From NCBI RefSeq assembly GCF_004791025.1, contig NZ_SRUO01000007.1, positions 1-64,000 of the forward strand: a DNA stretch of 64,000 nucleotides, given 5' to 3'. This DNA is from Mesorhizobium sp. M4B.F.Ca.ET.203.01.1.1 (GTDB lineage Bacteria; Pseudomonadota; Alphaproteobacteria; Rhizobiales; Rhizobiaceae). Under the pieces are notes generated by a model. It saw only the letters and a list, made by a program, of their open reading frames with translations, was not told the DNA's origin and ran no database searches. The position numbers were made by a program, and so were the translations under genes. Below are positions 10,318 through 19,502 of this stretch, piece by piece. Every line of letters starts with the position of its first letter. Position 1 is the first letter of the stretch.

Positions 10318-12597
10318 ATGGCTTCCCAGAACGAACCGCTTTTCAGCAAGCCCGGCGCAGAGGACAGGCGCCGGCTTCTGGCGCTGCCTGGCGTGACGGC
10401 GATTGCCGGCGCGTTGATCACGGCGGCGATCTCCTTTGCGATTCTCGTCGGCGCCACGCCGATCACGCCTGACGCAAGGGCCACGCTGGCGCTGATCGCG
10501 CTCAATGCCGTCTTCGTCCTGTTCCTGATCGCGCTTATCGGCCGCGAGGTTCACCGCATTGTGATGGCGCGCAAGCACGGCAAGGCGGCGTCGCGCCTGC
10601 ATGTGCGCATCGTGGCGATGTTCGCGCTGGTCGCCGCCATTCCCGCCATCATGGTGGCCATCATCGCCTCGATCACGCTCGACATCGGCCTCGACCGCTG
10701 GTTCGAGATCCGCACCAAGACGATCGTCAATTCGTCGCTGTCGATCGCCGACGCCTATGTCCAGGAGAACGCGCGCAACCTGCAGGGCACGACGCTGTCG
10801 ATGGCCTATGACCTCGATGCCTCGCGCACGCTTTATGGCCTCGACCGCACAGGCTTCCTCGATCTGATGAACAAGGAAGCGGTTGGCCGTTCGCTCGCGC
10901 ATGCGGCGCTGATCAAGCCCGACGGCTCCTTCGTGATGAGCGCCAAGACCGACGCCGACTTCGCCATGCCGGAGCCGCCACCCGGCGCGGTGGAGACCGC
11001 CGCCGACGGCAAGCCGGTGCTGATCGAGCCGCGCACCCGCAACATCATGGGCGCTATCGTCAAGCTGCGCGAGATCGACGGGCTTTACCTCTACACAATC
11101 CGCCTGGTCGATCCCGATGTGATCAAGGCGCGCCAGATCGTCAGGTCGAACACCGACGAATACCGCAACCTGCAGGACAACCGCCGCACCTCGCAGGTCG
11201 CTTTCGCGCTGCCCTATCTGTCGCTGACGCTGATCGTCATCCTGTCGGCGATCTGGACCGGCATCGCCGTTGCCGACCGGCTGGTGCGGCCGATCCGCCA
11301 GCTGATCGGCGCCGCCGACGAGGTCGCCACCGGCAATCTCGATGTCGCCGTGCCGGTCAGGCTCTCCGACGGCGACGTCGCCTCGCTCGGCGACACCTTC
11401 AACAACATGATCCTCGAGCTCAAATCGCAGCGTAACGAGCTTCTCTCCGCCAAGGACCTGATCGACGAGCGCCGCCGCTTCTCGGAAGCGGTGCTGGCGG
11501 GCGTCACCGCCGGCGTCATCGGCGTCGATCCCTACGGCATCGTCACCATCGTCAACCGATCGGCCGAGACCATGCTGGCGATCTCGGCCAGCGCCGCACT
11601 TGGGCAGAACCTGTCCGCTGTGCTGCCGCATGTCGGCCGCGTCTTCGAAATCGGTCGCAAGTCGGGCAAGCCGGTCTATCGCGAGCAGGTGACCTTCTAC
11701 CGCACCGGCGCCGAGCGCACTTTCAACGTCCAGATCACCATCGAGGCCGGCGACGATGGTTCGGAGGAGAAATCCTACGTCGTGACGGTGGACGACATCA
11801 CCGACCTGGTCCAGGCGCAGCGCTCGTCGGCCTGGGCCGATGTGGCGAGGCGCATCGCCCACGAGATCAAGAACCCGCTGACGCCGATCCAGCTTTCGGC
11901 CGAGCGCATCAAGCGCCGCTACGGCAAAGTCATCACCGAGGATCGCGAGGTTTTCGACCAGTGCACCGACACGATCATCCGGCAGGTCGAGGATATCGGC
12001 CGCATGGTCGACGAATTCTCCGCCTTCGCGCGCATGCCGAAGCCGGAGATGAAAGCCATCGACCTGCGCGAATCGCTGCGCGAGGCATCGTTCCTCGTCG
12101 AGGTCAGTCGCTCCGACATCGCCTTCGAGCGCGATTTCGGCGGCGAACCGCTGAAGGGCACTTTCGACAGCCGGCTGATGGCGCAGGCCTTCGGCAACGT
12201 CATCAAGAACGCCGCCGAGGCCATTGACGGACTTGATGCAAAAGATCGTTCGGACGGCACAATCCGGATTCAAGCCGGGCGCCAGAATGGCGCCATCAGA
12301 ATCGATGTCATCGACAATGGCAGAGGGCTGCCACGCGAAAATCGCCAAAGGCTACTCGAGCCCTACATGACGACGCGGGAAAAAGGCACCGGTCTTGGCC
12401 TCGCTATCGTCAAGAAGATCGTGGAGGACCATGGCGGCCGGCTTGAACTGCATGATGCGCCGGCGGATTTCCACGGCGGCCGAGGCGCGATGATCTCGAT
12501 CATCCTGCCGCCGGCGACGGTCGCCGCCGCGCCGCCACGCGACGAAGGCCGAACGGAACACCAAAGAGAAACTGAAAAGGTCGGTAATGGCGTCTGA
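10318..12597 (+). CDS. ntrY: NtrY membrane sensor histidine kinase
   Basis: The 759-residue kinase has several N-terminal membrane segments (about residues 20-45, 53-75 and 95-125), a periplasmic region, another membrane segment near 300, then HAMP, PAS and kinase domains. The phosphoacceptor is H515 in [21 protein letters not shown]; the ATPase part has NVIKNAAEAI, DNGRGLP and GTGLGLAIVKKI. It pairs with NtrX, overlapping it by 11 bp. The 117 bp upstream contain two GTTGCAT copies 19 bp apart, which could be regulatory; otherwise no promoter is clear. Confidence 0.95.
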   Translation: MASQNEPLFSKPGAEDRRRLLALPGVTAIAGALITAAISFAILVGATPITPDARATLALIALNAVFVLFLIALIGREVHRIVMARKHGKAASRLHVRIVAMFALVAAIPAIMVAIIASITLDIGLDRWFEIRTKTIVNSSLSIADAYVQENARNLQGTTLSMAYDLDASRTLYGLDRTGFLDLMNKEAVGRSLAHAALIKPDGSFVMSAKTDADFAMPEPPPGAVETAADGKPVLIEPRTRNIMGAIVKLREIDGLYLYTIRLVDPDVIKARQIVRSNTDEYRNLQDNRRTSQVAFALPYLSLTLIVILSAIWTGIAVADRLVRPIRQLIGAADEVATGNLDVAVPVRLSDGDVASLGDTFNNMILELKSQRNELLSAKDLIDERRRFSEAVLAGVTAGVIGVDPYGIVTIVNRSAETMLAISASAALGQNLSAVLPHVGRVFEIGRKSGKPVYREQVTFYRTGAERTFNVQITIEAGDDGSEEKSYVVTVDDITDLVQAQRSSAWADVARRIAHEIKNPLTPIQLSAERIKRRYGKVITEDREVFDQCTDTIIRQVEDIGRMVDEFSAFARMPKPEMKAIDLRESLREASFLVEVSRSDIAFERDFGGEPLKGTFDSRLMAQAFGNVIKNAAEAIDGLDAKDRSDGTIRIQAGRQNGAIRIDVIDNGRGLPRENRQRLLEPYMTTREKGTGLGLAIVKKIVEDHGGRLELHDAPADFHGGRGAMISIILPPATVAAAPPRDEGRTEHQRETEKVGNGV

Positions 12598-13948
12598 TAT
12601 TCTCATCGTCGATGACGAGGAAGACATCCGCGAACTCGTCGCAGGCATCCTGAGCGACGAAGGTCACGAAACCCGCACGGCGTTCGACGCCGACAGCGCG
12701 CTGGCGGCGATTGCCGATCGCGCGCCGAGGCTGATCTTCCTCGACATCTGGCTGCAGGGCTCGCGTCTCGACGGCCTGGCCCTGCTGGACGAGATCAAGA
12801 CGATGCATCCGAACCTGCCGGTGGTGATGATTTCCGGCCACGGCAATATCGAAACGGCGGTTTCGGCCATCCGCCGCGGCGCCTATGATTTCATTGAGAA
12901 GCCGTTCAAGGCCGACCGGCTGATCCTGATCGCCGAGCGCGCACTCGAAACCTCGAAACTGAGACGCGAGGTGTCGGACCTCAAGCAACGCAGCGGCGAG
13001 ACCTTCGACCTGATCGGCATGTCGTCGGCGATGAGCCAGTTGCGCCAGACCATCGAGCGCGTCGCGCCGACCAACAGCCGCATCATGATCATCGGCCCGT
13101 CCGGTTCCGGCAAGGAACTGGCCGCGCGCGCCATCCACGCGCTGTCGACGCGCAAAGCCGCGCCGTTCGTCACCTTGAGCGCGGCCACCATCACACCGGA
13201 GCGTATGGAGATCGAACTGTTCGGCACAGAATCGAACGGCACCGAACGCAAGGTCGGCGCGCTGGAGGAGGCGCATCGCGGCATCCTCTACATCGACGAA
13301 GTCGCCGACATGCCGCGCGAGACGCAGAACAAGATCCTGCGCGTGCTGGTCGAGCAGCAGTTCGAGCGGGTAGGGGGCACCAAGAGGGTCAAGGTCGACG
13401 TCCGCATCATCTCGTCCACCTCGCAGAACCTGGAGGCAATGATCGCCGACGGCCGTTTCCGCGAAGACCTCTACCACCGCCTGGCGGTGGTTCCGGTCGC
13501 GGTGCCGGGCTTGGCCGAGCGGCGCGAGGACATCCCCTATCTGGTCGACAATTTCATGAAGCAGATCGCCCGCCAGGCCGGCATCAAGCCGCGCCGCATC
13601 GGCGACGATGCGCTGGCGGTGCTGCAGGCCCACAACTGGCCCGGCAATGTCCGGCAGTTGCGCAACAATGTCGAACGGCTGATGATCCTGGCCCGGGGCG
13701 AGGATGTCGACGCGCCGATCACCGCCGATCTGCTGCCGTCGGAGATCGGCGACGTCATGCCGCGCACGCCCAACCAGTCGGACCAGCACATCATGGCGCT
13801 GCCGCTGCGCGAGGCGCGCGAACAGTTCGAGAAGGACTACCTGATCGCCCAGATCAACCGCTTCGGCGGCAACATCTCGAAAACCGCCGAATTCATTGGC
13901 ATGGAGCGCTCCGCTCTGCACCGCAAGCTGAAGTCGCTGGGCGTCTGA
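12587..13948 (+). CDS. ntrX: NtrX response regulator (lacks GAFTGA)
   Basis: The 453-residue partner of NtrY has a receiver with D53 (FLDIWLQGSRLDG), a AAA+ domain with Walker A GPSGSGKE and ILYIDEVADMP, and a Fis-type helix-turn-helix (GNISKTAEFIGMERSALHRKLKSLG). Where NtrC has GAFTGA, NtrX reads FGTESNGTERKVGALEEAHRG, so the sigma-54 contact loop is missing. This matches alphaproteobacterial NtrX generally, and suggests it acts as a DNA-binding regulator without sigma-54. The ATG at 12587 follows an AAAGG site. Confidence 0.95.
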   Translation: MASDILIVDDEEDIRELVAGILSDEGHETRTAFDADSALAAIADRAPRLIFLDIWLQGSRLDGLALLDEIKTMHPNLPVVMISGHGNIETAVSAIRRGAYDFIEKPFKADRLILIAERALETSKLRREVSDLKQRSGETFDLIGMSSAMSQLRQTIERVAPTNSRIMIIGPSGSGKELAARAIHALSTRKAAPFVTLSAATITPERMEIELFGTESNGTERKVGALEEAHRGILYIDEVADMPRETQNKILRVLVEQQFERVGGTKRVKVDVRIISSTSQNLEAMIADGRFREDLYHRLAVVPVAVPGLAERREDIPYLVDNFMKQIARQAGIKPRRIGDDALAVLQAHNWPGNVRQLRNNVERLMILARGEDVDAPITADLLPSEIGDVMPRTPNQSDQHIMALPLREAREQFEKDYLIAQINRFGGNISKTAEFIGMERSALHRKLKSLGV

Positions 13949-14048
13949 CAACGGCCTGTTGTTGGTCCAGCGGCTCCCGGCCGGCCGATTGCCGGTTACG
14001 GCCGCGGCGGAATCGCTTAAACAAACCGAAAGTCCCCAGGGGTGATCC

Positions 14049-14912
14049 ATGCCGCGCATTGCCTATGTGAACGGGCGCTATGTCGCCCATGCCGACGCTT
14101 CCGTGCATATCGAGGATCGCGGCTATCAGTTCGCCGACGGCGTCTATGAGGTCTGCGAGGTGGCGCGCGGCTTCATCGTCGACATGCCGCGCCATCTCGG
14201 CCGCCTGAACCGCTCGCTGAGCGAACTGTCGATCGATTGGCCGGTGACGCAGGCCGTGCTGCCTCTCATCCTGCGCGAGGTGGTGCGCCGCAACCACGTC
14301 GTCAACGGCCTGGTCTATGTCCAGGTGACGCGCGGCGTCGCCAGCCGTGACTTCGTCTTTCCGGCGCCCGGCACCAGGCCGTCGCTGGTGGTGACCGCCA
14401 GGAAGGCCGATCCTGCCGCCGCGATCAAGCGAGCCGAGACCGGCATCAAGGTCATCACCGTGCCGGAGAACCGCTGGGATCGGGTTGACATCAAGAGCAC
14501 CGGGCTGCTGCCCAATGTGCTGGCCAAGCAGAAGGCCAAGGAGGCCGACGCCCAGGAAGCCTGGTTCGTCGACGGCGACGGCATGGTCACCGAGGGCGGC
14601 TCCTCCAACGCCTGGATCGTCACCGGCGATGGCGTTCTGGTGACGCGGCCGGCCGAGCACGGGATCCTGCGCGGCATTACCCGTACGACGCTGTTCGATG
14701 TTGCCGCCAAGCTCGGCGTGAAGATCGAAGAGCGCAAATTTTCGGTCACCGAGGCCAAGGCGGCGCGCGAGGCCTTCATCAGCTCCGCGACGACGATCGC
14801 CATGCCGATCGTGGCAATCGACGGCGCTCCGGTGGCCAATGGCCACCCCGGTTCCGTAACACTTTCGTTGCGTCAGGCATTTTTTGACGTTGCGGAAAAA
14901 AGTCCGGCCTGA
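14049..14912 (+). CDS. D-amino-acid aminotransferase, class IV
   Basis: The 287-residue PLP enzyme has the fold-IV start MPRIAYVNGRY, ASVHIEDRGYQFADGVYE, the PLP lysine K149 in VDIKSTGLLPNVLAKQ, and EGGSSNAWIV and GILRGITR cofactor-phosphate motifs. The RVDIKSTGLL form fits D-alanine transaminases better than branched-chain enzymes, so the likely reaction is D-Ala plus 2-oxoglutarate to pyruvate plus D-Glu. It lies 100 bp after ntrX, a position conserved in rhizobia, and before hfq. Confidence 0.9.
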   Translation: MPRIAYVNGRYVAHADASVHIEDRGYQFADGVYEVCEVARGFIVDMPRHLGRLNRSLSELSIDWPVTQAVLPLILREVVRRNHVVNGLVYVQVTRGVASRDFVFPAPGTRPSLVVTARKADPAAAIKRAETGIKVITVPENRWDRVDIKSTGLLPNVLAKQKAKEADAQEAWFVDGDGMVTEGGSSNAWIVTGDGVLVTRPAEHGILRGITRTTLFDVAAKLGVKIEERKFSVTEAKAAREAFISSATTIAMPIVAIDGAPVANGHPGSVTLSLRQAFFDVAEKSPA

Positions 14913-15055
14913 TAACCGCACAGATGGAATGAAAATCAATATCTCGTTCTGCTTGTCGTTATTTGACGGCAAGAGGGTGTTTGCGCGCTTGACATGTGCC
15001 GGATAAATTGGCGCATTGGCTGCAAACCGAAGGGGATCGGCGAAAGACAAAAACA

Positions 15056-15301
15056 ATGGCGGAACGATCGCAAAACCTTCAGGACCTGTTCCTGAATTCA
15101 GTTCGCAAAAGCAAAAATCCACTCACCATCTTCCTCATCAACGGCGTCAAGCTGACCGGCGTGGTCACCTCGTTCGACAATTTTTGTGTGTTGTTGCGGC
15201 GTGACGGGCATTCCCAGCTTGTCTACAAACACGCCATTTCCACGATCATGCCGAGCCAGCCGGTTCAGATGTTCGATGGCGAGGAAAGCCAGGGTGCCTG
15301 A
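15056..15301 (+). CDS. hfq: RNA chaperone Hfq
   Basis: The 81-residue Sm-like protein pairs small RNAs with mRNAs. Sm1 is [29 protein letters not shown], and Sm2 includes [13 protein letters not shown], with the YKHA signature of the proximal RNA-binding face. Its short C-tail ([10 protein letters not shown]) is typical of rhizobia. TTGACA at 14989-14994 could be part of its promoter, though no good -10 follows at normal spacing. It is immediately followed by hflX. Confidence 0.97.
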   Translation: MAERSQNLQDLFLNSVRKSKNPLTIFLINGVKLTGVVTSFDNFCVLLRRDGHSQLVYKHAISTIMPSQPVQMFDGEESQGA

Positions 15302-16690
15302 TTGGCACGTAAGAAAGACGCGGAACGCAGCGTCCGCGGAAAACCAGCGCACCAGCTGAGGCCGGAAGACAAAGCTCCGACCCGGGCAGTCGTCATTGTG
15401 CCCGTGCTCGCCCGCCAGCCGCGCGGCGAGGACGAAACCAACCGGCCGCGCCTGACCCGCTCCGCCGAGGCCCGCCACGACGAAGCGGTCGGCCTCGCCG
15501 GCGCCATCGACCTCGATCCGGTTCATACGGCCGTGGTGACCGTCACCGATCCGCGCCCGGCGACCTTGCTCGGCAGTGGCAAGGTGGCGGAATTCGCCGA
15601 TATCGTGAAGGAGCGCCACGCGGAACTGGTCATCGTCGACCATCCGCTGACGCCGGTGCAGCAACGCAATCTCGAGAAGGAATTCAACGCCAAGGTGCTC
15701 GACCGCACCGGGCTGATCCTGGAGATTTTCGGCGAGCGCGCCCGCACCAAGGAAGGCACGCTGCAGGTCGAGCTTGCGCATCTCAACTACCAGAAGGGCC
15801 GCCTTGTGCGGAGCTGGACCCACCTCGAGCGCCAGCGCGGCGGCGCCGGCTTCCTCGGCGGTCCCGGCGAAACGCAGATCGAATCCGACCGGCGGCAGTT
15901 GCAGGAAAAGATCATCAAGCTCAAGCATGAGCTGGAGACGGTGCGCCGCACCCGCGACCTGCACCGCGCCAAGCGCAAGAAGGTGCCATTCCCGGTGGTG
16001 GCGATCGTCGGCTACACCAATGCCGGCAAGTCGACGCTGTTCAACAAGCTGACCGGAGCTGGGGTGCTGGCCGAGGACATGCTGTTCGCCACGCTCGACC
16101 CGACGCTGCGCCGCGTGCGCCTGCCGCATGGCACGCCGGTCATCCTGTCCGATACGGTCGGCTTCATCTCGGACCTGCCGACGCATCTTGTTGCCGCCTT
16201 CCGGGCGACGCTGGAAGAGGTGGTCGAAGCCGATCTCGTCATCCACCTGCGCGACATCTCAGACCCCGATACGGCGGCGCAGGCCGAGGATGTCGAGCGC
16301 ATCCTTGCCGATCTTGGCGTCGATGCCAGTGACGCCAAGCGCGTAATCGAGGTCTGGAACAAGATCGACCTGCTCGACGAGGGCAACCGGGAGCGGTTGC
16401 TGGCCGATGGCGCCGCCACCAAGGCGCCACCGGTCGCCATTTCGGCGGTCACCGGCGAGGGCATCGATGCGCTGAAGGCGCTTATCGAAACCAGGATGTC
16501 GGGTGAGCTGGAAACGACGACGCTGACGCTGACGCCGGCCCAGTTTGGCCTTGTCGACTGGATCTACCGCAACGGCGACGTCGTTTCGCGGGTCGACAAT
16601 GAGGATGGCAGCGTCACCATTTCGCTCAATGCTACGCACAGCGCCCGGCAAGAGATCGAGAGCCGATTGCACCGCAAGAACAACGGTTAA
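15302..16690 (+). CDS. hflX: Ribosome-associated GTPase HflX
   Basis: The 462-residue GTPase rescues or splits stalled ribosomes. The HflX N-domain (VHTAVVTVTDPRPATLLGSGKV, RTGLILEIFGERARTKEG, GPGETQIESDRR) is followed by the G domain: GYTNAGKSTLFN (P-loop), DTVGFI and NKID, then a C-terminal beta domain. The start is a TTG directly after the hfq stop, with a gaggaaag ribosome site inside hfq. Several Arg/Lys-rich and loosely conserved residues lead the protein. The hfq-hflX pair is conserved across proteobacteria. Confidence 0.94.
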   Translation: MARKKDAERSVRGKPAHQLRPEDKAPTRAVVIVPVLARQPRGEDETNRPRLTRSAEARHDEAVGLAGAIDLDPVHTAVVTVTDPRPATLLGSGKVAEFADIVKERHAELVIVDHPLTPVQQRNLEKEFNAKVLDRTGLILEIFGERARTKEGTLQVELAHLNYQKGRLVRSWTHLERQRGGAGFLGGPGETQIESDRRQLQEKIIKLKHELETVRRTRDLHRAKRKKVPFPVVAIVGYTNAGKSTLFNKLTGAGVLAEDMLFATLDPTLRRVRLPHGTPVILSDTVGFISDLPTHLVAAFRATLEEVVEADLVIHLRDISDPDTAAQAEDVERILADLGVDASDAKRVIEVWNKIDLLDEGNRERLLADGAATKAPPVAISAVTGEGIDALKALIETRMSGELETTTLTLTPAQFGLVDWIYRNGDVVSRVDNEDGSVTISLNATHSARQEIESRLHRKNNG

Positions 16691-16696
16691 GCCTGG

Positions 16697-17521
16697 TTAT
16701 TTCGCGCCCTTGGCCTGCTGCCAGAGCGCTTCCATCTCATCCAGCGTGGCCTTTTCCAACGTGTTGCCGGAGGCTTCCAGCGCCCGCTCGACATAGTGGA
16801 AGCGGGTGCGGAATTTCTCATTGGTGCCGCTGAGTGCTGCCTCGGCATCGAGCTTGAGGTGGCGGCCGAGATTGACGATGGCAAACAGCATGTCGCCGAA
16901 CTCGTCCTTGATCGGTGCTGCGTCGCCCTTGGCCAAAGCCTCGCGCAGTTCGCCGATCTCCTCCTCGATCTTGTCGAGAATGGGGGCCGCCTCGCTCCAG
17001 TCGAAGCCGACGCGAGCGGCTTTTTCCTGCAGCTTCAGCGCTCGGGTCAACCCGGGCAGGGCGACCGGCACGCTGTCGAGGAACCCTTTGCCGTTGTCTT
17101 CTGGGTCGAGCCCTCGGGCCAGGCGCGCGCTTCGCTTCTCCGCCTTCTCCACCGCCTTGATCTTGTCCCACATGCCCTTGGCCATGCCGGCGCTGCGCGC
17201 CTCCTCGTCGCCGAAGACATGCGGATGGCGGCGGATCATCTTGGTGGTGATGGCCTCGACGACATCGCCAAAGGCGAATTCGTCAGCCTCTTCAGCCATT
17301 TGCGCGTGGTAGACAACCTGCAGCAGCAGGTCGCCGAGCTCCTCGCGCAGATCGTCGACATCGCCGCGCGCGATGGCGTCGGCCACCTCGTAGGCTTCCT
17401 CGATCGTGTAGGGCGCGATGGTCGAGAAATTCTGCTCGATATCCCAGGGACAACCGGTCTTCGGCGCGCGCAACGCCGCCATGATCTCGATCAGCCGTGC
17501 GATGTCTTTGGAGGGCTTCAT
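16697..17521 (-). CDS. mazG: Nucleoside triphosphate pyrophosphohydrolase MazG
   Basis: The 274-residue protein carries two MazG all-alpha domains: the first at about residues 20-115 (CPWDIEQ, EEAYEVADAI, EELGDLLLQVVYHAQMA) and the second at about 165-260 (EEEIGELREAL, DEFGDMLFAIVNLGRHL). Acidic metal-binding residues are present in both. It hydrolyses (d)NTPs to monophosphates and may lower (p)ppGpp under starvation. It is convergent with hflX, the stops being 6 bp apart, which is a conserved arrangement. Confidence 0.95.
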   Translation of the reverse strand: MKPSKDIARLIEIMAALRAPKTGCPWDIEQNFSTIAPYTIEEAYEVADAIARGDVDDLREELGDLLLQVVYHAQMAEEADEFAFGDVVEAITTKMIRRHPHVFGDEEARSAGMAKGMWDKIKAVEKAEKRSARLARGLDPEDNGKGFLDSVPVALPGLTRALKLQEKAARVGFDWSEAAPILDKIEEEIGELREALAKGDAAPIKDEFGDMLFAIVNLGRHLKLDAEAALSGTNEKFRTRFHYVERALEASGNTLEKATLDEMEALWQQAKGAK

Positions 17522-17605
17522 GCGGCAAACCCTATCGCGACGCCGGGCGGGCGACCAATGCTGTCGCCTGACGAACGCTGTTTGTCCACAGCTGCGCGGA
17601 CCTCG

Positions 17606-18790
17606 TCAGTCGAGCACCGAGACAATCGCCTTGGCGAGCGCGTCCAGCCCGTCCTCGGGCAGGCCGGCCACGTTGATGCGGCTGTCGCCGACCATATAGA
17701 CGGCGTGCTCGGTGCGCAGCCGCTCGACCTGCGCTTCCGAAAGGCCGAGGCGCGAGAACATGCCGCGATGGCTGGCGACGAAGTCGAAGCGGTCGGAATT
17801 GGACTGCCGGCGCAGCGCCTCGGCGAAGGCGACGCGCAGGCGCAGCATGCGCAACCGCATCTCCTCAAGCTCCGCCTGCCAGTCGGCGCGTAGGCCGTCG
17901 TCTTCCAGCACGACGCGCACCGCGGCAGCGCCATGGTCCGGCGGCATCGAATACATGGCACGCGCCGCCGACAGCATCTGGCTCATCGCCACATCGGCCT
18001 CAGCGCCGTCCCTGGCCAGGATCATCGCCGCGCCGACGCGGTCGCGGTAAACGGCGAAGTTCTTCGAGCAACTCGACGCAACGAGCATTTCCGGCACCCT
18101 GGCGGCCAGCAGGCGCAGGCCCGCGGCATCGGCGTCGAGGCCCTCGCCAAAGCCCTGATAGGCGATGTCGACAAAGGGCAGCAGGCCGCGCTCGACGACC
18201 AGGTCCGCCACTTCCGCCCATTGCGCGGCGTCGAGATTGGCGCCGGTCGGGTTGTGGCAGCAGCCATGCAGCAGCACCACGTCGCCGCGCTCGGCCGTCC
18301 GCAGCGCGGCCAGCATGTCCTTGAAGCGCACGGCGCCGGAAGCGGCGTCGAAATAGGGGTAGTCGCGGATCTGCAGGCCGGCCGAGCGCATCACCGGCAT
18401 GTGGTTCGGCCAGGTCGGGTCGGACAGCCAGACAGTGGCGTCGGCGCGGGTCCGCTTCAACAACTCGGCCACCAGCCTCAGCGCGCCGGAACCGCCCGGC
18501 GCCTGCGCGGTACGGACGCGCGAAAGGTCGGCCTTGTCGCCGAAGGTGAGCTTGGCCATGGCGGCATTGAAGCCGGTGTCGCCGGCAAGGCCGAGATAGG
18601 TCTTGGTGTCCTGGCTCTGCAGCAGCCGCTTCTCGGCCTCGCGCAGGGCGCGCATCACCGGCGTCTTGCCGTCGCGATCCTTGTAGACGCCGACGCCAAG
18701 GTCGACTTTGCCCGGACGCGGATCGGCGCGGTAGAGGCCGATGAGGGCAAGGATCTTGTCGGCGGGGGCGGGCTGCAGGGTTTCGAACAT
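17606..18790 (-). CDS. Class I aspartate/aromatic amino acid aminotransferase
   Basis: The 394-residue PLP enzyme belongs to the AspC/TyrB subgroup: FETLQPAPADKILAL at the start, HGCCHNPTGANL around the Asn, DIAYQGFGEGLD, and the PLP lysine in ASSCSKNFAVYRDRVGA. The C-terminus has MFSRLGLSEAQVERLR, GDSRINVAGL. Aromatic aminotransferase (tyrB-like) is the likely role, but aspartate cannot be excluded. I placed the start at the ATG 18790 because the in-frame extension to 18862 has no similarity. Confidence 0.9.
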   Translation of the reverse strand: MFETLQPAPADKILALIGLYRADPRPGKVDLGVGVYKDRDGKTPVMRALREAEKRLLQSQDTKTYLGLAGDTGFNAAMAKLTFGDKADLSRVRTAQAPGGSGALRLVAELLKRTRADATVWLSDPTWPNHMPVMRSAGLQIRDYPYFDAASGAVRFKDMLAALRTAERGDVVLLHGCCHNPTGANLDAAQWAEVADLVVERGLLPFVDIAYQGFGEGLDADAAGLRLLAARVPEMLVASSCSKNFAVYRDRVGAAMILARDGAEADVAMSQMLSAARAMYSMPPDHGAAAVRVVLEDDGLRADWQAELEEMRLRMLRLRVAFAEALRRQSNSDRFDFVASHRGMFSRLGLSEAQVERLRTEHAVYMVGDSRINVAGLPEDGLDALAKAIVSVLD

Positions 18791-18971
18791 CGCAAGGCTC
18801 CAATGGCGGCGGAGTGATACGCAAATTGGCCCCGCTTCGCCAGCGCTTTTCCTCCGCGCCAAACTGAAGACGGCGGGCAGGGCGGCCCGCGGGGCGATGA
18901 AACGGCTGCTGCCTGGGACAAAATAATGCGCCGTTGGGGATTAAAACCTTGCCCTGCTCCGTAAACAGGGC

Positions 18972-19502
18972 ATGAAACGGTCGATGCCACGCTTCGAAAT
19001 AGTCGGACAGCTGGGTTCGCTCAGGCGTTACGCGCGCTCGCTGACGCGCGACACCACGGAGGCCGAGGACCTAGTGCATGACGCGCTGGTGCGCGCCTAT
19101 GAGCGGCGCGGCACCTTTCGCGCCGGCAGCAACCTGCGCGCCTGGCTGCTCTCGATCGTCCACAACGCTTTCATCGACGGTGTCCGCTCGCGCCGGTCGG
19201 AAGCCGCGCGCATCGAGCAGGCCGGATATCTTGCCGACAGCACCTCCCCAGCGCCACAGGACCACTCCGTCCGTCTGGCGCAGGTGCGGGCGGCCTTTTT
19301 ATCGCTGCCGGAAGAGCAGCGTTCGGCGCTGCATCTCGTCGCCATCGAGGGGCTGAGCTACGCCCAGGCGGCGGAGGTCAGCGGCGTGCCGCTGGGAACA
19401 CTGATGTCGCGCATCGGCCGGGCCCGCGCCGCGCTGCGCGAGATGGAAGACGCGGCGCCCGCGGGCAGGAACCATCTCCGGATCGTGAGAGGTGAGCGAT
19501 GA
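18972..19502 (+). CDS. ECF-type RNA polymerase sigma factor
   Basis: The 176-residue protein has sigma region 2 (LGSLRRYARSLTRDTTEAEDLVHDALVRAYERR) and region 4 (RAAFLSLPEEQRSALHLVAIEGLSYAQAAEVSGVPLGTLMSRIGRARAALR). It overlaps the next gene by 4 bp, and that gene encodes a likely anti-sigma. A second in-frame ATG at 18984 (MPRFEIV) is an alternative start. The 180 bp upstream show no clear autoregulatory promoter. The signal it answers is unknown; the linked Bax-inhibitor-like gene hints at an envelope stress target. Confidence 0.9.
   Translation: MKRSMPRFEIVGQLGSLRRYARSLTRDTTEAEDLVHDALVRAYERRGTFRAGSNLRAWLLSIVHNAFIDGVRSRRSEAARIEQAGYLADSTSPAPQDHSVRLAQVRAAFLSLPEEQRSALHLVAIEGLSYAQAAEVSGVPLGTLMSRIGRARAALREMEDAAPAGRNHLRIVRGER

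Noticed and set aside
14989..15017. Full sigma-70 promoter for hfq
   Set aside because: TTGACA is perfect but no recognisable -10 lies 16-18 bp downstream; noted in the hfq entry only.
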